From Candidatus Arcticimaribacter sp. UBA7428 (GTDB lineage: Bacteria; Bacteroidota; Bacteroidia; Flavobacteriales; Flavobacteriaceae), in contig DLQQ01000058.1 in NCBI GenBank assembly GCA_002477625.1, positions 1-18,465 on the forward strand: a DNA stretch of 18,465 bases. The letters are read 5' to 3'. This document shows, piece by piece, positions 15,166-18,465 of this stretch. Every line of letters begins with the position of its first letter. Position 1 is the first letter of the stretch. The notes beneath the pieces are model-generated. The model worked only from the letters and a program-made list of their open reading frames with translations. It was not told where the DNA came from and did no database searches. A program made the position numbers and the translations under genes.

Positions 15166-15402
15166 ATGATCTACGTTTGCCCAAAAACTCGTTTTTATTC
15201 GGTTCCCACTTGGTGGAAACCACTTTCTGTATTTTCTTTTTTGGAATGGGTTTTTATATATAAAACAGCCGAGATGAAATTTTATTTTGATCGAATTTAC
15301 GGGACAATTCATTCTACAATACAGCCCTATATGGGAGGTATTGTTGAGCAAAATAAAAATATAACGGAAATAAACATACCTAAAGGTGTGTATATAGACT
15401 AG
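15166..15402 (+). CDS. Small hypothetical protein, unrecognised
   Basis: A 78-aa open frame starting MIYVCPKTRFYSVPTWW. I do not recognise a family. A hydrophobic, aromatic stretch (LSVFSFLEWVFIYK, about residues 20-33) might be membrane-associated; the C-terminal half is polar. A weak -7-like box, TATCTTTA (15126-15133), lies 32 nt upstream with no clear upstream box. It follows trpA by 63 nt and is convergent with the uracil-DNA-glycosylase-like gene. It may be a real small gene, read-through from trp, or a chance frame in an otherwise gene-free 377 nt (15103-15479). Confidence 0.4.
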   Translation: MIYVCPKTRFYSVPTWWKPLSVFSFLEWVFIYKTAEMKFYFDRIYGTIHSTIQPYMGGIVEQNKNITEINIPKGVYID

Positions 15403-15479
15403 TTATGGTTTATTTAAAAAAAACGATAAAGAAGAGTGAAAAAGGGGGCATTAATATGTTCGAATGAATAGATCAACGG

Positions 15480-16148
15480 TTACAACGCTCCCCCCCGAAA
15501 AACCTGTCCATACTGCTCTACCCGAAAATCAAAGGCGGTATAACAGGGATCCTGGGCTTTGGCTTCTTTATAGGCGGGCATACTCCCAATAGCTCTATTG
15601 GCGGTTCCTGAGGGAGCGGTAAGGCTGTGGGTTGTGATGACTCGACCGGCACATACAAATTGATGTTTACGAGGAACCTGATCGTCTACACATTCTAATG
15701 GAATAGCCGCTTTTTTTAAGAGTTTCCGTAAAAAATATTCCGGACCATTTTTACTGCTTCCTCCTGTAAAAATTAGTGCATCTACCTTGGGGTGTTGTTT
15801 TAAAATCCCCAAGAGGTCGCGTAACTCGGGCTGCTGCATACCAAGGTCGGAGACATTGATCTTATCGCGGTAAGCTGCGCTCACAATATCGCAAATACCA
15901 AAACGCTCTCGCTTTAAAAATGCTTTGCGTTGTTCTATGGTAAAGTGGGTGTTTTCATAAACCAAGTTCAGGTCATACAAACGATCCCAAATTTTCCACA
16001 ACATGCCGTTACTACTACCATAGCAGAAATCAACATCTTGATCGTTCAATGCTCCTGTTGAAAATCGAGGTGGCGGTAAAGTACCGACAATCAATCGGGT
16101 AGTATTTTCTGGAATAAAAGATGGATATGGATGTTTATGGTACCACAT
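15480..16148 (-). CDS. Uracil-DNA glycosylase superfamily protein
   Basis: A 222-aa protein with the fold signatures of the UDG superfamily: an N-terminal strand and loop IVGTLPPPRF (about 20-29), an aromatic and glycine segment DVDFCYGSSNGMLWKIW (39-55), ERFGICDIV (81-89), a central strand DALIFTGGSS and a C-terminal loop HSLTAPSGTANR (174-185). Superfamily members excise uracil or mismatched bases from DNA. The motifs differ from classical Ung, so the substrate and even glycosylase activity are uncertain. It is divergent from the bTHX gene with 54 nt between start codons. No clear promoter box was found. Confidence 0.75.
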   Translation of the reverse strand: MWYHKHPYPSFIPENTTRLIVGTLPPPRFSTGALNDQDVDFCYGSSNGMLWKIWDRLYDLNLVYENTHFTIEQRKAFLKRERFGICDIVSAAYRDKINVSDLGMQQPELRDLLGILKQHPKVDALIFTGGSSKNGPEYFLRKLLKKAAIPLECVDDQVPRKHQFVCAGRVITTHSLTAPSGTANRAIGSMPAYKEAKAQDPCYTAFDFRVEQYGQVFRGGAL

Positions 16149-16178
16149 AATTGGAATTTAATCTAAAAATAGATATAT

Positions 16179-16199
16179 TAGTTGAAACCAAATCAACTA
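16179..16199. repeat. 7-bp inverted repeat just upstream of the bTHX start
   Basis: TAGTTGA, 7-nt loop AACCAAA, TCAACTA: a perfect inverted repeat ending 3 nt before the bTHX ATG, in the intergenic space shared with the divergent UDG-like gene. It could be an mRNA hairpin at the initiation site or a protein-binding palindrome. No T-run follows, so it is not a terminator. Confidence 0.5.
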
Positions 16200-16202
16200 C
16201 TT

Positions 16203-16295
16203 ATGGGAAAAGGAGATAAAAAAACCCGTCGCGGGAAAATTATTTTAGGCAGTCCGGGTGTTCGAAGAAACCGGAAAAAAAATAAAAAAAAGTGA
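16203..16295 (+). CDS. 30S ribosomal protein bTHX
   Basis: A 30-aa, extremely basic peptide starting MGKGDKKTRRGKIILGS and ending in a lysine-rich tail. It matches the small-subunit protein Thx first described in Thermus, which sits in a cavity at the top of the 30S head and is widespread in Bacteroidota. It is easily missed because of its size. It is a free-standing gene, divergent from the UDG-like gene and convergent with yaaA, whose stop is 8 nt away. The C-terminus (KKNKKK) is slightly longer than in Thermus. No Shine-Dalgarno or clear promoter box is visible. Confidence 0.9.
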   Translation: MGKGDKKTRRGKIILGSPGVRRNRKKNKKK

Positions 16296-16303
16296 GCAAA
16301 ATC

Positions 16304-17065
16304 CTAGCGGATAAAAACAGGCTGCATTTCGTTTAGGGAATGTTCTTCGCTGTACTGATAACCGTCTGTATTAAATCCTAACAGATCGGCTTGTGTATTA
16401 CACTCATGATCGAGGATATACCGAACCATCGTCCCACGGGCTTTTTTTGCAAAAAACGAAATCATCTTGAGTTTGCCGTTCTTAAAATCTTTAAACTGAG
16501 GGGTGATGATGTTGCTTTTCAACGCTTGGGTATCGATTGCTGCAAAATACTCGTTACTGGCTAAGTTTACGAGAAGTTCATTTTCGTCTAATTCATCGTT
16601 CAGGATTTGGGTAACTTTAGTTTTCCAAAAGTCGGGCAGGTTTTTCTTCACGCCAACTGGGAATTTAGTTCCCATCTCTAATCTGTAGGCTTGAATTAAA
16701 TCCAAGGGCTTCAAAAGTCCATATAAACCCGATAGAATCCGTAATTGATTTTGTAAGGCTCCTATCTTAGAAGTTGGAAGACTGAATACATCGAGACCGG
16801 TATATACGTCTCCATCGAAGGTGTAAATTGCTGGGCGGGCATTTTCGGGTGTAAAAGGCAGTTGAAAAGCCTGGTTTCGTTCCCAATTCAGCTGAGATAA
16901 ATTTTCAGAAATTCCCATGAGTTTCCCAACGGCCTTGACCGATTTTTTCTTCAGCAGTTTATTGATTCGTTCAGCTTCAGACAAAAACACAGCTTGTGTC
17001 GCTTCTGAAGTCGGAAGTTCCTTTTCAAAATTTAAAGATTTGGCAGGGGAAATGATCATTTTCAT
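16304..17065 (-). CDS. yaaA: YaaA-family peroxide stress protein
   Basis: A 253-aa member of the YaaA (UPF0246/DUF328) family, close to the E. coli length of 258. Signatures are ISPAKSLNF (5-13), YTFDGDVYTGLD (81-92), RILSGLYGLLKPLDLIQAYRLEMG (109-132) and FFAKKARGTMVRYI (204-217). In E. coli, YaaA limits free intracellular iron during hydrogen peroxide stress and binds DNA; the same role here is by homology. A second ATG at codon 3 is possible. It lies between convergent bTHX and, upstream by 79 nt, rluD; no consensus promoter was found in that gap. Confidence 0.94.
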   Translation of the reverse strand: MKMIISPAKSLNFEKELPTSEATQAVFLSEAERINKLLKKKSVKAVGKLMGISENLSQLNWERNQAFQLPFTPENARPAIYTFDGDVYTGLDVFSLPTSKIGALQNQLRILSGLYGLLKPLDLIQAYRLEMGTKFPVGVKKNLPDFWKTKVTQILNDELDENELLVNLASNEYFAAIDTQALKSNIITPQFKDFKNGKLKMISFFAKKARGTMVRYILDHECNTQADLLGFNTDGYQYSEEHSLNEMQPVFIR

Positions 17066-17144
17066 AGTTCATCAATTTTACTTAAAAGTAAGCGGTTCAA
17101 TTGAAAACTACAAGAGAATTGGATTCCAACTTTTTATAGCCGTA

Positions 17145-18182
17145 TTATAAATTTTTATGAACCGCATATTGGCGCCATTTTTCAAGCGCTAGTTGCATGT
17201 CGTTTGGGATTTCAGAATCGAACTGCATCCACTTTCCAGTCACCGGATGTTCAAAACCTAGGGTTTTTGCATGAAGGGCTTGACGTGGAAGGAGTTTAAA
17301 ACAATTATCCACAAACTGTTTGTACTTCGTAAAACTAGTTCCCTTTAGTATGGCATCTCCGCCGTAACGCTCATCGTTAAAGAGGGTATGACCAATATGC
17401 TTCATATGAGCACGAATCTGGTGTGTACGACCGGTCTCCAATTGACATTCTAAAAAAGTAACATAGCCAAAGCGTTCCAATACGTTGTAATGGGTAACTG
17501 CGGGTTTTCCAATCTCCTCCTCCTCATCGAAGACGGTCATCTGCAAACGGTTTCTCGGATGACGACCGATGTTACCTTCTATGGTTCCACTGTCCGCTTT
17601 CACATCACCCCAAACCAAGGCGAAATACTTGCGTTCAGAACTTTTATCAAAAAACTGCTTCGACAGATGGGTCATTGCGGATTCTGTTTTAGCAACCACC
17701 AACAAACCCGTTGTGTCTTTATCGATTCGATGTACCAAACCGGGACGTTGTTTGTCGTTTTGAGGTAGGTTATCGAAATGAAACATCAGGCCGTTTATGA
17801 GTGTCCCAGAGTAGTTTCCATGACCGGGATGAACGACCATTCCTGCTGCTTTGTTTACGATAATCAAACTATCGTCTTCATAAACCACATCGATGGGAAG
17901 GTCCTCGCCCACCAAGAGGTTTTCGTAGGGAGGATGTCCAAAAAGTACGCGAACGGTATCGCCCCCTTTTACTTTATAGCTCGATTTAACAACAACATCA
18001 TTAACAAAAATACTGCCCTCTTTAGCAGCATTTTGAATTTTATTTCGGGTAGCATTCTCTACTCGATTCATCAAATATTTGTCCACTCGAAGAGGCTCTT
18101 GTCCCAGATCTGCAGTAAAAGAAAAGTGCTCGTGTAGCACTTGTTCTCCCTGAAATTCGGGATCTAAATTATCGTTTTCCAT
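17145..18182 (-). CDS. rluD: RluA/RluD-family 23S rRNA pseudouridine synthase
   Basis: A 345-aa pseudouridine synthase. An N-terminal S4 RNA-binding domain (about residues 28-85) precedes the RluA-type catalytic domain. The catalytic aspartate is Asp154 in GLVHRIDKDTTGLLVVAK, and the later motif LETGRTHQIRAHMKHIGH is present. RluD modifies helix 69 of 23S rRNA in E. coli; the exact target here is assigned by similarity of architecture only. Its start overlaps the end of the upstream PASTA-protein gene by 14 nt, indicating co-transcription and probably coupled translation, an order seen in other Flavobacteriia (from memory). Confidence 0.9.
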   Translation of the reverse strand: MENDNLDPEFQGEQVLHEHFSFTADLGQEPLRVDKYLMNRVENATRNKIQNAAKEGSIFVNDVVVKSSYKVKGGDTVRVLFGHPPYENLLVGEDLPIDVVYEDDSLIIVNKAAGMVVHPGHGNYSGTLINGLMFHFDNLPQNDKQRPGLVHRIDKDTTGLLVVAKTESAMTHLSKQFFDKSSERKYFALVWGDVKADSGTIEGNIGRHPRNRLQMTVFDEEEEIGKPAVTHYNVLERFGYVTFLECQLETGRTHQIRAHMKHIGHTLFNDERYGGDAILKGTSFTKYKQFVDNCFKLLPRQALHAKTLGFEHPVTGKWMQFDSEIPNDMQLALEKWRQYAVHKNL

Positions 18183-18465
18183 TTCCTAAGACTAAGTCTA
18201 TTTTTGAAGTTTTGGAAAGAACTGTTCCGGGCTCGATTTTATTTCCTTGATAACGGATTTCGAGAACCATATCCTTTCCTATACTATTGCGGTAACTAAT
18301 TTCACCCAGTTCAAATCCTACAGCGGTAAGACGGGTTTCAGCATTACGCTTGGTGATTTGTATTACATTGGGAACACTGAGCTTTCTATAGCCAGAGGGA
18401 TTGACTGTTAGGTAAATTTTTCTTCCTTGTTTTACGTCTGAACCAGCAGTTGGCAGCTGCTCAAT
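18169..18465 (-). CDS. PASTA-domain protein, C-terminal part (runs off the window)
   Basis: The last 98 codons of a minus-strand gene whose start is beyond the right edge. Two PASTA units are recognisable: the end of one (QLPTAGSDVKQGRKIYLTV) and a complete one (LSVPNVIQITKRNAETRLTAVG, ending VLSKTSKIDLVLGNGKR). PASTA domains bind peptidoglycan-like ligands, so the protein is probably envelope-associated, but no kinase or transpeptidase domain is visible in this part. The stop (18169-18171) lies within the first codons of rluD. Confidence 0.88.
   Translation of the reverse strand: MEQLPTAGSDVKQGRKIYLTVNPSGYRKLSVPNVIQITKRNAETRLTAVGFELGEISYRNSIGKDMVLEIRYQGNKIEPGTVLSKTSKIDLVLGNGKR

Noticed and set aside
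17083..17090. TACTTTTA on the minus strand as a -7 box for yaaA.
   Set aside because: It lacks the final G of TAnnTTTG and has no upstream box at the proper distance; it is part of a small AT-rich palindrome.

Overview
The window is a chromosomal housekeeping segment of a member of the Bacteroidota, most probably a Flavobacteriaceae species. The evidence is the Bacteroidota promoter architecture (a TTG/TTTG box, 18-20 nt, then TAnnTTTG) seen repeatedly upstream of genes, the almost complete absence of Shine-Dalgarno sequences except before rpsU, and several Bacteroidota-typical families and gene orders (rpsU-xerC-hpf-tRNA-Thr-tRNA-Tyr; DUF2851-PspC; marR-yceI; PASTA protein-rluD). I cannot name genus or species. 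No CRISPR array, insertion sequence, prophage or obvious transferred island is visible, and no stretch over 300 bases lacks a gene.

Layout. Positions 1-1860 (minus strand) are a translation-related block: rpsU (bS21, with a near-perfect Shine-Dalgarno), a terminator-like hairpin, xerC, hpf, then tRNA-Thr(TGT) and tRNA-Tyr(GTA). Positions 1890-7400 (minus strand) hold an acyl-CoA dehydrogenase, a frameshifted ComEA-like helix-hairpin-helix gene, an alanine/glycine:cation symporter, a small PspC-like membrane protein, a badly broken DUF2851 gene and a single-domain rhodanese. At 7393-7517 lies a divergent promoter region with a 27-bp palindrome over the start of the plus-strand unit marR-yceI-mini-CDGSH (7518-8639).

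Positions 8652-15102 (plus strand) are a complete tryptophan operon, trpE-G-D-C-F-B-A, compactly packed with four overlapping gene junctions. It is preceded by an attenuator: a 13-codon leader peptide with tandem Trp codons, a 22-bp palindrome next to those codons, an antiterminator candidate and a strong intrinsic terminator that ends 13 nt before trpE. Together the genes convert chorismate to tryptophan; the leader would match operon transcription to charged tRNA-Trp, and TrpE also carries the LLES feedback-binding motif.

Positions 15166-18465 hold an unrecognised small ORF, a uracil-DNA-glycosylase-superfamily gene, a 30-aa ribosomal protein bTHX gene, yaaA, rluD, and the C-terminal end of a PASTA-domain protein that runs off the window.

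The points most worth a second look are the trp attenuator with a possibly leaderless leader peptide, the 27-aa CDGSH peptide, the rpsU Shine-Dalgarno in a lineage that otherwise avoids them, the DUF2851 pseudogene with three independent lesions, and the marR palindrome.
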